Assembly (NCBI GenBank): GCA_902630465.1
Contig: CACOVJ010000001.1
Location: forward strand, 1-48,318
From: an uncultured Alphaproteobacteria bacterium
GTDB lineage: Bacteria; Pseudomonadota; Alphaproteobacteria; HIMB59; GCA-002718135
Length of the DNA stretch: 48,318 bases
Direction of reading: 5' to 3'
The notes under the pieces were generated by a model, which saw nothing but the letters and a program-made list of their open reading frames with translations, ran no database searches and was not told the origin of the DNA. A program made the translations under genes and the position numbers. How positions within the stretch are numbered: position 1 is the first letter of the stretch; every line of letters begins with the position of its first letter. Below are positions 1 to 9,071 of the stretch, piece after piece.

Positions 1-897
1 TCTATTATTTTTTTACCATTAACTATTATTTTTCTAAACAATATTATTTTTAGCAAAAGTAATAAAAAAATCTATGAAAGTAAATATGATGTGGAAATAT
101 TTCAATTAAACTTTAAAGTTGATAAACTCTTATTTAGTAAAGAAAAAAATATTGAAAAAATAATAGATCATATAAAAAATAGTGAAGCTGAAATCTTAAT
201 TTTTGCAGAAAACAATTATCCGTTCATAGTTAATAAATCTAGAATAGAAAAAATTCAAAGTATAATGAAGAAAAATCAAAACATTATCATTGGAGGCACA
301 AGAAAAAATAATGAAAATTATTTTAACTCAATGTTACACATTACATCTTCAAATATTTCATATTTTGACAAAAAAATACTGGTACCATTTGGAGAATTTT
401 TACCTTTAAGAAACTTATTTAGTTTTTTTGAACCTATTTCAGGTTCATTTGATTTTTCAAAAGGTAGGGAGAAAAGGCTAATAATATTAGATAGTGATTT
501 AAGTTTTATTCCAATTATTTGTTATGAAATAGCATTTTATTGGAAACTGATTAATAATATAAATTATGATAGTAACTTAATTATTAACATAACAAATGAT
601 ATATGGTTTGGAAAATATCTTGGTCCTTTCCAACATTTTTATCTAACTAAAATGAGAGCTGCAGAGTTTAATAAAACAATAATCAGAGTTTCAAATAATG
701 GTATATCAGGTATTTTTGATAATAAAGGAAGAATATTATTAAATATACCTTTGAATACACATAAGAATGAAAAATTAGAAATTAAATTAGAAAACAACAA
801 AAATTTCTATAAAACACATAACATACTGAGACTTTATTTTTTTTCTATCTGTCTTTTATTATTTTTATTTAATTTTAAAAAAAACAATGCATCTTAA
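1..897 (+). CDS. lnt: Apolipoprotein N-acyltransferase, C-terminal part (5' end outside window)
   Basis: Lnt transfers an acyl chain from phospholipid to the N-terminal cysteine of lipoproteins in the inner membrane. The frame is open from base 1, so the GTG at 91 is an internal Val codon and the gene is cut by the window edge. Visible parts are the end of a membrane helix (first ~16 residues), the nitrilase-like domain and a final C-terminal membrane helix. The catalytic triad is recognisable: Glu in IFAENNYPF, Lys in KKILVPFGEFLP and Cys in PIICYEIAF. The usual WPE before the catalytic Glu reads FAE here. The 3' end overlaps trmB by 11 bases. The family call is secure from the three motifs. 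Confidence 0.93.
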   Translation, partial: SIIFLPLTIIFLNNIIFSKSNKKIYESKYDVEIFQLNFKVDKLLFSKEKNIEKIIDHIKNSEAEILIFAENNYPFIVNKSRIEKIQSIMKKNQNIIIGGTRKNNENYFNSMLHITSSNISYFDKKILVPFGEFLPLRNLFSFFEPISGSFDFSKGREKRLIILDSDLSFIPIICYEIAFYWKLINNINYDSNLIINITNDIWFGKYLGPFQHFYLTKMRAAEFNKTIIRVSNNGISGIFDNKGRILLNIPLNTHKNEKLEIKLENNKNFYKTHNILRLYFFSICLLLFLFNFKKNNAS

Positions 898-1543
898 TAA
901 TTATAAAAATCGTTTATATGGTAGGACTAAAGGTAGGAGTAATAAAAAAATAGACATTGAAAATTATTCTGAATTAATTCAAAAATTTTCAGTATCTAAA
1001 TTAGATAATAATAAAAGTTATATTTTAGACATTGGATCTGGGTATGGAGAAACCAGTGTATTTTTTGCATCTTTGTATAAAAAAGATACCATAATAGCAT
1101 GTGATAAATACATTAATGGTAATTTCAATCTTGTTAATCAAATTCAAAAAAAAAATATAACTAATATTAGATTACATTCTGGTAATGTAATAGATATTTT
1201 AGAAAATAATAAAAAAAAAAAATTTTTCAGTTTAGTTTCAATTTTTTTTCCAGACCCGTGGCCTAAAAAGAAACACTATAAAAGAAGATTAATATCAAAA
1301 AGTTTTCTAGAAATACTGCATCCATTTATAAAAAATAAAGGAAGAATTTGTATTGTTACAGACTCTATTTCATATTCTAGATCTATTATAAATTGTATAT
1401 ATTCAACTAAACTCTATTATTGGTCTAATCAAAAAACCCAATACATTGATGTCAAGAATTATTATAATGTTGAGACTAAATATTACAAAAAGGCAATTAT
1501 TTCTGGTAGGAAGCCAATTTTATTTATTTTAACAAAAATATAG
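887..1543 (+). CDS. trmB: tRNA (guanine-N7-)-methyltransferase
   Basis: TrmB uses SAM to make m7G46 in the tRNA variable loop. The SAM-binding loop DIGSGYGE lies at about residues 48-55, and the family signature FPDPWPKKKHYKRR at 121-134. At 218 aa it is slightly short for the family. The ATG at 887 overlaps the lnt stop by 11 bases and no Shine-Dalgarno is visible, suggesting translational coupling. Residues 109-112 are four Lys codons forming a run of 12 A (1211-1222), a possible slippage site. A strong hairpin terminator follows the gene. In many alphaproteobacteria lnt is followed by metK, trmB and rimP; here metK and rimP are absent at this place. Confidence 0.95.
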   Translation: MHLNNYKNRLYGRTKGRSNKKIDIENYSELIQKFSVSKLDNNKSYILDIGSGYGETSVFFASLYKKDTIIACDKYINGNFNLVNQIQKKNITNIRLHSGNVIDILENNKKKKFFSLVSIFFPDPWPKKKHYKRRLISKSFLEILHPFIKNKGRICIVTDSISYSRSIINCIYSTKLYYWSNQKTQYIDVKNYYNVETKYYKKAIISGRKPILFILTKI

Positions 1544-1584
1544 ACTTGTATTTTTAAATAATTTTAATATAGACACATAATAAT

Positions 1585-1610
1585 AAGGTGGGTAATCCCA
1601 CCTTTTTTTT
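1585..1610 (+). terminator. Rho-independent terminator or attenuator upstream of nusA
   Basis: A perfect 8-bp stem, AAGGTGGG (1585-1592) and CCCACCTT (1597-1604) with a TAAT loop, runs into an uninterrupted T tract to 1610. It ends 6 bases before the nusA ATG at 1617 and occupies the place where a ribosome-binding site would lie. It can terminate lnt-trmB transcripts, act as a leader attenuator for nusA-infB, or both. Terminator-like leaders in front of rimP-nusA operons are known in proteobacteria. It is the only GC-rich hairpin plus T tract I found in the window. Confidence 0.85.
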
Positions 1611-1616
1611 ATAAAT

Positions 1617-3155
1617 ATGGCTAAAAAAAAATTTAATGTAATAAGAGAAGAGATGCTCCAAGTAGCAACAAATGTTGCGCAGGAAAAAAATATTGATCAA
1701 GATTCAGTGTTCTCTGCTATGGAGCAAGCACTAGAGAAAGCTGCTAGAGTCAAATACGGACAAGAGATTGATTTAAGGATAAATATTGACAGAGATACTG
1801 GTGATATAAAATTAAATTCATATCTCGAAGTTGTCGAAAATATAGATGAAGAATTTCAGTCTAGGCAGATATTATTAGACGATGCTAAGAAAAATAATCC
1901 AAATATAAATATTGGTGAGTTTATAATTAAAGAACTCCCACCAATTGAGCTCGGAAGAGTAGCTGCCCAAAACGCTAAAGGTGTTATTATACAAAAGGTT
2001 AGAGAAGCAGATAAGTCAAAACAGTATGATGAGTACAAGGATAAGGTTGGAGAAATTGCTGTAGGTATTGTTAAGAGAGTGGAATTTGGAAACTTAATAA
2101 TAGATCTAGGAAAAAGCGAAGCAATAATTAAGAGAGAAGAACTAATTCCTAGAGAAACTTTTAAAAATGGTGATAGAGTAAGGGCATATATTTACGAGGT
2201 AAAAAATGATGTTAAGGGTTACCAAGTTTTCTTATCTAGAACACATCCACAGTTTTTATCCAAGCTGTTTTTTCAGGAAGTACCAGAAATTTATGATGGT
2301 ATAATTGTTGTAAAAAGTGTAGCAAGAGATCCTGGGTCAAGAGCTAAAATTAGTGTGCATACTGAAGACTCAACCATTGATCCCGTCGGAGCTTGTGTTG
2401 GTATGAGGGGGTCAAGAGTACAAGCAGTAGTCAACGAACTTCAAGGAGAAAAAATCGATATTGTAACTTGGTCTGATAACCAAGCTACATTTTTAGCAAA
2501 TGCATTAGCTCCTGCTGAAGTAAGTAAGATTTTTCTATTTGAAGAGAAAAACAAAGTTGAAGTTGTTATTCCTGATGATCAGCTAAGTCTTGCTATTGGT
2601 CGAAAAGGTCAAAATGTTAAGTTAGCCTCAAATTTAACTAGTCTTGAAATAGATATTTTAACTGAAGAAGAGGAATCTGAAAGAAGACAACAAGAATTTA
2701 AAGAAAAAAGTTTGTTACTTTCAGAATCATTAGATGTTGAGGATGTTATTGCTCAGCTTTTAGTAACAGATGGCTATACATCAATTGAATCCATTGCAGC
2801 TGAAACTAGGGAAAACATTGAAAAAATTGAAGGTTTTGACGCTGAACTTGCAAATGAAATCTTAGAAAGAGCAACAAATTATCTTAAGGATCAAGAACAA
2901 GAAAATCAAAAGATTATAGACGAAAAAATTAAAGATGAAGACTTAAAAAATTTAGAAGGCATGAATAGCTCAATTTTAGCTGAACTTGCAAAATCTGATA
3001 TTTTGACAATAAATGATTTTGCTGATCTTGCATCATTTGAACTCATTGATAAAGAAGAAGGAATTCTTAGAAAATTAGAATTAGAAGAAGAAGTAGTCAA
3101 CAATATGATTATGAAAGCAAGAGAAAATTGGTTTACAGAAACAAACAAGGATTGA
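1617..3155 (+). CDS. nusA: Transcription termination/antitermination factor NusA
   Basis: NusA binds RNA polymerase and nascent RNA to control pausing, termination and antitermination. In order, the protein shows an N-terminal polymerase-binding domain (about 1-130), an S1 domain (about 140-205), KH1 with VGMRGSRVQAVV near 261, KH2 with AIGRKGQNVKLA near 325, and an acidic C-terminal helix-hairpin-helix region (about 365-505). Length 512 aa is normal for alphaproteobacteria. The ATG lies 6 bases after the T tract of the preceding terminator and has no Shine-Dalgarno, which is unusual for an operon head. rimP, normally just upstream, is absent. The end overlaps the infB leader, whose Shine-Dalgarno sits inside the nusA 3' end. 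Confidence 0.97.
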   Translation: MAKKKFNVIREEMLQVATNVAQEKNIDQDSVFSAMEQALEKAARVKYGQEIDLRINIDRDTGDIKLNSYLEVVENIDEEFQSRQILLDDAKKNNPNINIGEFIIKELPPIELGRVAAQNAKGVIIQKVREADKSKQYDEYKDKVGEIAVGIVKRVEFGNLIIDLGKSEAIIKREELIPRETFKNGDRVRAYIYEVKNDVKGYQVFLSRTHPQFLSKLFFQEVPEIYDGIIVVKSVARDPGSRAKISVHTEDSTIDPVGACVGMRGSRVQAVVNELQGEKIDIVTWSDNQATFLANALAPAEVSKIFLFEEKNKVEVVIPDDQLSLAIGRKGQNVKLASNLTSLEIDILTEEEESERRQQEFKEKSLLLSESLDVEDVIAQLLVTDGYTSIESIAAETRENIEKIEGFDAELANEILERATNYLKDQEQENQKIIDEKIKDEDLKNLEGMNSSILAELAKSDILTINDFADLASFELIDKEEGILRKLELEEEVVNNMIMKARENWFTETNKD

Positions 3156-3157
3156 AA

Positions 3158-5392
3158 TTGGATAAAGAAAAAGGAAATAAAAAAAAACCTCTAAAATTAT
3201 CATCTTCAGGAAGACTTCAAATTAGAAAAAACTTAGGACCTTCTGGTGATAAAATTTCATCTAGTGGTAATAAAAAAACAATTCAAATTGTTTTTAAAAA
3301 TAAAAATAATCAACAGAAAAAATCTTCAACTGCACAGTCAAATTTTAGAGGATCTTCAAGTTTAAGAACTCCACGACCAGCATCACAAGTATCTCCAAAT
3401 TTTGCTCCGGCAAGTAAGAACAAAGGTTTTGAAAATAAAAATAAAAAAAATACAGACAACAAAAAATCACAACCAAAAAAATCAACTTTAAAACCTATTG
3501 AAGATGAATTTAGTAAATTTGATGCAAAAAAGATATTAGAACAAGAGGAACAAGAATTTGATAAGTTTCCAAGTTTAGCTAAAATAAAAAGAGCTAGAGA
3601 AAGAGAAAGATTAAAAACTTCCGAATTAAATGAAACTAAAATATCAAGAGAAGTTTCAATACCCGATATAATTACAGTGCAAGAATTAGCTAATAGAATG
3701 GCTGAAAAAACTGCTGATGTTGTTAAAACTCTAATGAAGCTTGGTGTTATGGCTAATGCTACACAATCAATCGAATCTGACACAGCTCAATTAGTAGCTG
3801 AAGAATTGGGACATAAAGTCAGTATAGTAAAAGATGATGATGTTCTTAGTGAAATAGAGGATTACGAAGATGATCTAAATTTATTAAAAGATAGACCTCC
3901 AGTTGTTACAATAATGGGTCATGTTGACCATGGTAAAACTAGTTTGTTAGATGCTTTTAGGCAAACTAATATCGTTTCTGGAGAAGCAGGAGGTATAACT
4001 CAGCATATTGGAGCTTATCAAATAAACAACAATGACAAAAAAATAACTTTTATTGATACACCAGGTCATGCTGCATTTTCTAATATGAGAGCAAGAGGTT
4101 CTCAAACTACTGACATTATAATACTTGTTGTAGCTGCTGATGATGGGATTAAACCACAAACAATAGAGTCAATAGCACATGCAAAATCTGCAAATGTTCC
4201 ATTAATTGTAGCAATAAATAAAATAGATCTAGATAATTCAGATCCAGATAAAGTTAGAAATGAATTGTTGTCTCATGAAGTAATTGTAGAAAAACTTAGC
4301 GGTGAAGTTCTTGATATTGAAGTATCCGCAATTAAAAAATTAAACTTAGATAAATTAGAGGAGGCAATTCATTTGCAAGCTGATTTACTCAATTTAAAAG
4401 CTAATCCTAATAGATCAGCGAGAGGAGTTATTATTGAGTCCAAGTTAGAAAAAGGAAGAGGTTCAGTTGCTACAGTTTTAGTTCAAAAAGGAACTTTGAA
4501 AGTTAGTGATATTTTTGTTTCTGGAGCAGAATGGGGAAAAGTTAAGGCACTTATTAACGATAAAGGTGAAAATATAACATTAGCTGAGCCATCTGTTCCT
4601 GTAGAGGTTCTTGGTTTTGACTCTAACCCTTTAGCTGGAGATGACTTTATTGTAGTAGATAACGAGTCTACAGCTAGAAAAATTGCTGAATATAGATCTA
4701 GTAAAATACAAATTCAAAAAAATACTGTTGCAAAATCTAATGTAGAAGAAATGTTTGCCCAAATAAATAAAGGTGAAGAAACTATTCTTCCAGTCGTGAT
4801 TAAAACAGATGTACAAGGTTCAGCTGAAGCAATTGAAAATTCAATAACAAAGTTATCTACTGACGAAGTTAAAGTAAATGTAATCTTTAAAGGTGTTGGT
4901 GCCATTACTGAAAGTGATGTAACTTTAGCGGGATCTAGTAGAGGTTTTATAGTTGGATTTAATGTAAGGGCCTTACCACATGCTAGGGATATTGCAAAAA
5001 GAGATGGTGTCGATATTAGATATTATTCAATAATATATGAACTAATTGATGATATAAAAAATTTACTTACAGGATTGTTAAAACCAGATATTTCAGAAAA
5101 TATTACTGGCAATGTAGAGATTAGAGAAGTTTTCAATATATCAAAAGTAGGCAATATTGCTGGTTGTATGGTTAAAGAAGGATATATTTCTAGAAAATCA
5201 CAAATTAGGGTTTTACGTGATAGTGTTGTTATTCATAAAGGCCAAATCAGTAGTCTTAAAAGATTTAAAGAAGAAGTTTCTGAGGTTAAAACCGGTTTTG
5301 AGTGTGGAGTAATGATAGATAATTATAGTGATATTAAGGTTGGAGACGTTATTGAAACTTTTGAGGAAATTTCTACAAATAGAAAACTTTAA
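3158..5392 (+). CDS. infB: Translation initiation factor IF-2
   Basis: IF-2 is the GTPase that brings initiator fMet-tRNA to the 30S subunit and promotes subunit joining. The GTPase motifs are clear: GHVDHGKT near residue 253, DTPGH near 300 and NKID near 353, followed by the beta-barrel, IF2 and C-terminal fMet-tRNA domains. I chose the TTG at 3158 because AAGGA (3147-3151) lies 6 bases upstream and the protein then begins with the charged KKKPL...GRLQIRK segment typical of alphaproteobacterial IF-2. The frame is open further upstream (TTG at 3152 and 3128, the latter overlapping nusA by 28 bases). This start gives 744 aa, shorter than many relatives because the N-terminal linker is compact. 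The ylxR gene usually between nusA and infB is missing. Confidence 0.96.
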   Translation: MDKEKGNKKKPLKLSSSGRLQIRKNLGPSGDKISSSGNKKTIQIVFKNKNNQQKKSSTAQSNFRGSSSLRTPRPASQVSPNFAPASKNKGFENKNKKNTDNKKSQPKKSTLKPIEDEFSKFDAKKILEQEEQEFDKFPSLAKIKRARERERLKTSELNETKISREVSIPDIITVQELANRMAEKTADVVKTLMKLGVMANATQSIESDTAQLVAEELGHKVSIVKDDDVLSEIEDYEDDLNLLKDRPPVVTIMGHVDHGKTSLLDAFRQTNIVSGEAGGITQHIGAYQINNNDKKITFIDTPGHAAFSNMRARGSQTTDIIILVVAADDGIKPQTIESIAHAKSANVPLIVAINKIDLDNSDPDKVRNELLSHEVIVEKLSGEVLDIEVSAIKKLNLDKLEEAIHLQADLLNLKANPNRSARGVIIESKLEKGRGSVATVLVQKGTLKVSDIFVSGAEWGKVKALINDKGENITLAEPSVPVEVLGFDSNPLAGDDFIVVDNESTARKIAEYRSSKIQIQKNTVAKSNVEEMFAQINKGEETILPVVIKTDVQGSAEAIENSITKLSTDEVKVNVIFKGVGAITESDVTLAGSSRGFIVGFNVRALPHARDIAKRDGVDIRYYSIIYELIDDIKNLLTGLLKPDISENITGNVEIREVFNISKVGNIAGCMVKEGYISRKSQIRVLRDSVVIHKGQISSLKRFKEEVSEVKTGFECGVMIDNYSDIKVGDVIETFEEISTNRKL

Positions 5393-5407
5393 TGAATAAT
5401 AACTTTA

Positions 5408-5776
5408 ATGGAAACTCAAAGACAGATTAGATTTGGAGAGCTCATAAGATCACTAATTAGTGACTGTTTATTAAAAGAAGATTTCTTCGATGAAAATATA
5501 AATCCAACGGCAATAACCGTATCTTTTGTTAGAATGTCAAAAGATTTAAAAATAGCTAACATATATTTTATGCCACTTGGCGGCTTAAATAAAGATAAAA
5601 TCTTACAGAATCTTAACGACAGAAAATATATATTTCAAAAGTTTTTATCAAAAGCAAAAATTCATTCTAAATTTACACCCAAACTAACATTTTTCTTAGA
5701 CGATACATTTGATGAAGCAGAAAAGATTGAAAAACTATTAATGAATAAAAATGTTGTCAGAGATATTAAAGAATGA
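5408..5776 (+). CDS. rbfA: Ribosome-binding factor A
   Basis: RbfA is a small KH-fold protein that helps mature the 5' end of 16S rRNA in the 30S subunit. The N-terminus, with RQIRFGELIRSLISDCLL, and the central VRMSKDLKIANIYFMPLGG segment match the family; 122 aa is the usual size. It sits 15 bases after infB and its stop overlaps the truB start (ATGA), the standard nusA-infB-rbfA-truB order. No clear Shine-Dalgarno was seen, so coupling to infB is likely. Confidence rests on both sequence pattern and position. Confidence 0.93.
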   Translation: METQRQIRFGELIRSLISDCLLKEDFFDENINPTAITVSFVRMSKDLKIANIYFMPLGGLNKDKILQNLNDRKYIFQKFLSKAKIHSKFTPKLTFFLDDTFDEAEKIEKLLMNKNVVRDIKE

Positions 5777-6678
5777 AGAATATTCAAGGATGGATTAACT
5801 TATATAAACCAAAGAATTTAACTTCTTTCAAAGCCATAAATCAATTAAAAAAGAAATTTTCTATAGAGAAGATTGGACATGGTGGTACATTAGATCCTGC
5901 AGCGGAAGGCATATTACCAATAGCAGTTGGTAAGGCTACTAAACTTATTCCTTTTATTAAAATTAACCTCAAAATATATAATTTTGTTGTAAATTGGGGT
6001 TATCAAACAACAACAGATGATAGTGAAGGTGAAATATTATTTCGTTCTAATATTTATCCCACTCTTTCAAATATTAAGAAAAAAGTTAAAAATTATTTAG
6101 GCAATATCAATCAAATACCTCCAAAAGTATCTGCAGTAAAAATAAATGGTATAAGAGCTTATAAATTATTTAGACAAAAAAAATCTTTTGATATTCAATC
6201 AAAAAAAGTATTTGTTAAAGATTTAAAAGTTGTAAGACACGAAAAATTAAGAACACATTTTAGAATTGAATGTGGCAAAGGTTTCTATATAAGAAGCTTA
6301 GCTCGGGATTTGGCTCAAGACCTTGGTACTTATGGCCACATATCAGATCTGGAAAGAGAAAAAGTAGGTAAATTTACAAAAGAAACATCGATTTTACTGG
6401 ACGATTTACTTAAAATAAGACAAAGGCACGAAGAGATTAATTGTATCTTACCTACAATTTCAATGCTGGACGACATCTTGGCTTATGAAATTGAAGATCT
6501 TGATGATATTAAAGATTTGTCATTCGGAAGATCAATTAAAATTGATGAGAAAAAAATTATAAATTCTCAATCAATCTCTCTAGATAGAAAAGTAATTTTT
6601 TTATCAAAAAAAGGAGACATTGTCTCAATTGGCAAATTAGTTGGTAATTTGTTTAAACCAAACAAAATTTTATTATAG
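5773..6678 (+). CDS. truB: tRNA pseudouridine-55 synthase
   Basis: TruB converts U55 of the tRNA T-loop to pseudouridine. The catalytic motif GHGGTLDPAAEG gives the nucleophilic Asp as residue 41, and KINGIRAYKLFR and GFYIRSLARDL are further family blocks. At 301 aa it matches bacterial TruB. Its ATG overlaps the rbfA stop by 4 bases (ATGA). It is followed within 8 bases by rpsO, and the last codons of truB carry the rpsO Shine-Dalgarno. Confidence 0.96.
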   Translation: MKNIQGWINLYKPKNLTSFKAINQLKKKFSIEKIGHGGTLDPAAEGILPIAVGKATKLIPFIKINLKIYNFVVNWGYQTTTDDSEGEILFRSNIYPTLSNIKKKVKNYLGNINQIPPKVSAVKINGIRAYKLFRQKKSFDIQSKKVFVKDLKVVRHEKLRTHFRIECGKGFYIRSLARDLAQDLGTYGHISDLEREKVGKFTKETSILLDDLLKIRQRHEEINCILPTISMLDDILAYEIEDLDDIKDLSFGRSIKIDEKKIINSQSISLDRKVIFLSKKGDIVSIGKLVGNLFKPNKILL

Positions 6679-6686
6679 GAGTATTG

Positions 6687-6959
6687 ATGTCGATATCTAA
6701 AGAAGTTAAAATAAATTTAATTAATGAATTTTCTAAATCAGAAAAAGACACTGGTTCAACAAGCGTACAAATTGCCGTAATTAGTGAAAGAATTAAAAAT
6801 TTAACAGAGCATTTTAAAACTCATAAAAAAGATAATCATTCTAAAAGAGGTTTAGTTGCACTAGTTAATAAAAGAAAAAAACTACTTAACTATCTATCTA
6901 AAAAAAATAATTCTGAATATTTAGAATTAATAAAAAAACTAAATATAAGAGGTAAATAA
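6687..6959 (+). CDS. rpsO: 30S ribosomal protein S15
   Basis: S15 binds 16S rRNA early in 30S assembly. The sequence has the family pattern TGSTSVQIAVISERIKNLTEHF and the conserved KDNHSKRGL block. The ATG at 6687 is preferred over an in-frame TTG at 6684: TAGGAG at 6676-6681 is well spaced for 6687 and the product MSISKEVK is then 90 aa, close to the usual 89. Only 8 bases separate it from truB, so there is no room for a structured autoregulatory leader of the E. coli type. Confidence 0.96.
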   Translation: MSISKEVKINLINEFSKSEKDTGSTSVQIAVISERIKNLTEHFKTHKKDNHSKRGLVALVNKRKKLLNYLSKKNNSEYLELIKKLNIRGK

Positions 6960-6977
6960 AGAGGAAATAAATATATT

Positions 6978-9071
6978 ATGTTTGATATAAAAAATATAGA
7001 AATTGAATGGGCAGGAAGAAAACTTAAATTAGAAACTGGTAAGATCGCAAGACAAGCAGATGCTTCAGTAACTGCAACATACGGCGGTACTACTGTAATG
7101 GCAAATGTTGTAGCCGCTAAAGAAGCAAATCCAGACATGGATTTTTTTCCATTAACTGTAAATTATCAGGAAAAATATTATTCTGTTGGTAAAATTCCAG
7201 GAGGTTTTTTTAAAAGAGAAGCAAGACCAACAGAAAAGGAGACATTAGTTTCAAGGTTAATTGATAGACCAGTTAGACCACTGTTTCATAAAGATTTTAA
7301 AAATGAAACCCAAGTTACATGTACTGTGATATCACACGATCAAGAAAATGATTCGGATATAGTTGCAATGATTGCAGCTAGTGCAGCGTTGACTTTATCT
7401 GGATTACCATTTTTAGGACCACTTGGTGCAATTAAAATTGGTTATGTTGATAACGAGTTTATTATTAATCCAAGTAAAAGTGAATTACTAAATTCTAAAC
7501 TAGAATTAGTATTGGCCGGAACAAAAGAAGGTGTTCTTATGATTGAATCTGAAGCACATGAGCTTTCAGAGAAACAAATGTTAGATGCAGTAGTTCTTGG
7601 ACAAGAAAATTACAAAGCAGTTATAGAAGCAATTATTTCATTAGCGAAAATAGCTGCTAAAGAGCCATGGGAAATTAAGGAAAAAGATGAAGAAGTAAAA
7701 AATCTGCCATCAAAAATCAGTGACCAGTTTGAGAAAGAATTCATCGATGCTTATAAAATAATTGAAAAACAAAAAAGATCAGAAAAATTATCTTCTATAA
7801 GAAATGAAATATCTACTAAATTTGAAAGTGAGACACTTTCCTCAGTTTTAGTATCAGATGCAATTAAAAATGTAGAAAAAGATATTGTTAGAGGTGAGTT
7901 AATAAATAGTGGAAATCGAATTGATGGACGAGATACAAAAACAGTTCGCCCAATAGTATGTGAAACAGGAATTTTAGAGAGAACACACGGTTCTGCTTTA
8001 TTTACAAGAGGAGAAACACAAGCACTTGTTGTATCTACTCTTGGAACAGGGTTAGATGAGCAAAGAATTGATGCAATTGATGGAGAATATACTGAAAATT
8101 TTATGCTCCATTATAATTTTCCTCCATATTCAGTTGGTGAAGTAGGAAGAATGGGATCAACTAGTAGAAGAGAAATAGGTCACGGTAAATTAGCATGGAG
8201 AGCAATACACCCAATGTTACCTTCAAAGGAAAAATTTCCTTATACTTATCGAGTTGTATCAGAAATTACAGAGTCCAATGGTTCTAGTTCAATGGCTACT
8301 GTTTGTGGAACTTCTATGTCTTTAATGGATGCAGGAGTGCCATTAGAAAGACCTGTAGCTGGTATTGCAATGGGCTTAATTAAAGATGATAATAAATATG
8401 TAATATTATCCGACATTTTAGGCGATGAAGATCATCTAGGTGATATGGACTTTAAAGTAGCTGGAACATCCGAAGGCATAACTTCATTACAAATGGATAT
8501 AAAAATAACAAGTATAACAGCTGAAATTATGGAAGAAGCATTAGCGCAAGCTAAAGATGGGCGTTTCCATATATTAAGAGAAATGGCAAAGGCAATTGAA
8601 AAACCAAATCAATCAATTTCGAAATACGCACCAACAATAACTAATCTGCAAATAAATAAAGATAAAATAAGAGAAGTTATTGGAAAAGGAGGCGCAGTTA
8701 TTAGAGAAATATCTGAGACAACTGGTGCAAAAATTGAAATTAACGACGAAGGTTTAGTTAGTATTGCAGCCGTAGATCAAAAATCTGGCAATGATGCATT
8801 AGAATGGATTAAAGGTATAGTAGAAGAACCAGAGATTGGAAAAATTTATGAAGGTAAAGTAATAAAGATAATGGAATTTGGTGCCTTTGTTAATTTTATG
8901 GGGTCTACAGATGGACTGGTTCATATTAGTCAATTAAAGAATGAAAGAGTAGAGAAAGTTGAAGATGTTGTTAATGAGGGAGATATGGTTAAAGTGAAAG
9001 TACTAGATGTTGACTCAAGAGGCAAAATAAAACTTTCTATGAAAGCAGTTGAAGCAGAAGAAAAATCTTAA
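6978..9071 (+). CDS. pnp: Polyribonucleotide nucleotidyltransferase (PNPase)
   Basis: PNPase is a phosphorolytic 3'-5' exoribonuclease of mRNA decay, normally trimeric. Two RNase PH-like domains flank a helical linker; the second holds [20 protein letters not shown] and the conserved [19 protein letters not shown] block. A KH domain with [15 protein letters not shown] begins near residue 564 and an S1 domain (about 618-690) ends the protein. Length 697 aa is standard. GAGGA at 6961-6965 is 12 bases from the ATG, longer than ideal. rpsO-pnp adjacency is conserved across bacteria. The 3' end overlaps the next gene by 23 bases. Confidence 0.98.
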   Translation: MFDIKNIEIEWAGRKLKLETGKIARQADASVTATYGGTTVMANVVAAKEANPDMDFFPLTVNYQEKYYSVGKIPGGFFKREARPTEKETLVSRLIDRPVRPLFHKDFKNETQVTCTVISHDQENDSDIVAMIAASAALTLSGLPFLGPLGAIKIGYVDNEFIINPSKSELLNSKLELVLAGTKEGVLMIESEAHELSEKQMLDAVVLGQENYKAVIEAIISLAKIAAKEPWEIKEKDEEVKNLPSKISDQFEKEFIDAYKIIEKQKRSEKLSSIRNEISTKFESETLSSVLVSDAIKNVEKDIVRGELINSGNRIDGRDTKTVRPIVCETGILERTHGSALFTRGETQALVVSTLGTGLDEQRIDAIDGEYTENFMLHYNFPPYSVGEVGRMGSTSRREIGHGKLAWRAIHPMLPSKEKFPYTYRVVSEITESNGSSSMATVCGTSMSLMDAGVPLERPVAGIAMGLIKDDNKYVILSDILGDEDHLGDMDFKVAGTSEGITSLQMDIKITSITAEIMEEALAQAKDGRFHILREMAKAIEKPNQSISKYAPTITNLQINKDKIREVIGKGGAVIREISETTGAKIEINDEGLVSIAAVDQKSGNDALEWIKGIVEEPEIGKIYEGKVIKIMEFGAFVNFMGSTDGLVHISQLKNERVEKVEDVVNEGDMVKVKVLDVDSRGKIKLSMKAVEAEEKS

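Noticed and set aside
91-93. GTG as the start of lnt
   Set aside because: The frame is open back to base 1 and encodes the preceding membrane helix; the gene is truncated by the window.
3310-3783. 157-codon open frame on the minus strand inside infB
   Set aside because: Low-complexity antisense shadow of the Lys/Ser-rich IF-2 N-terminal region, with no recognisable domain or start signal.
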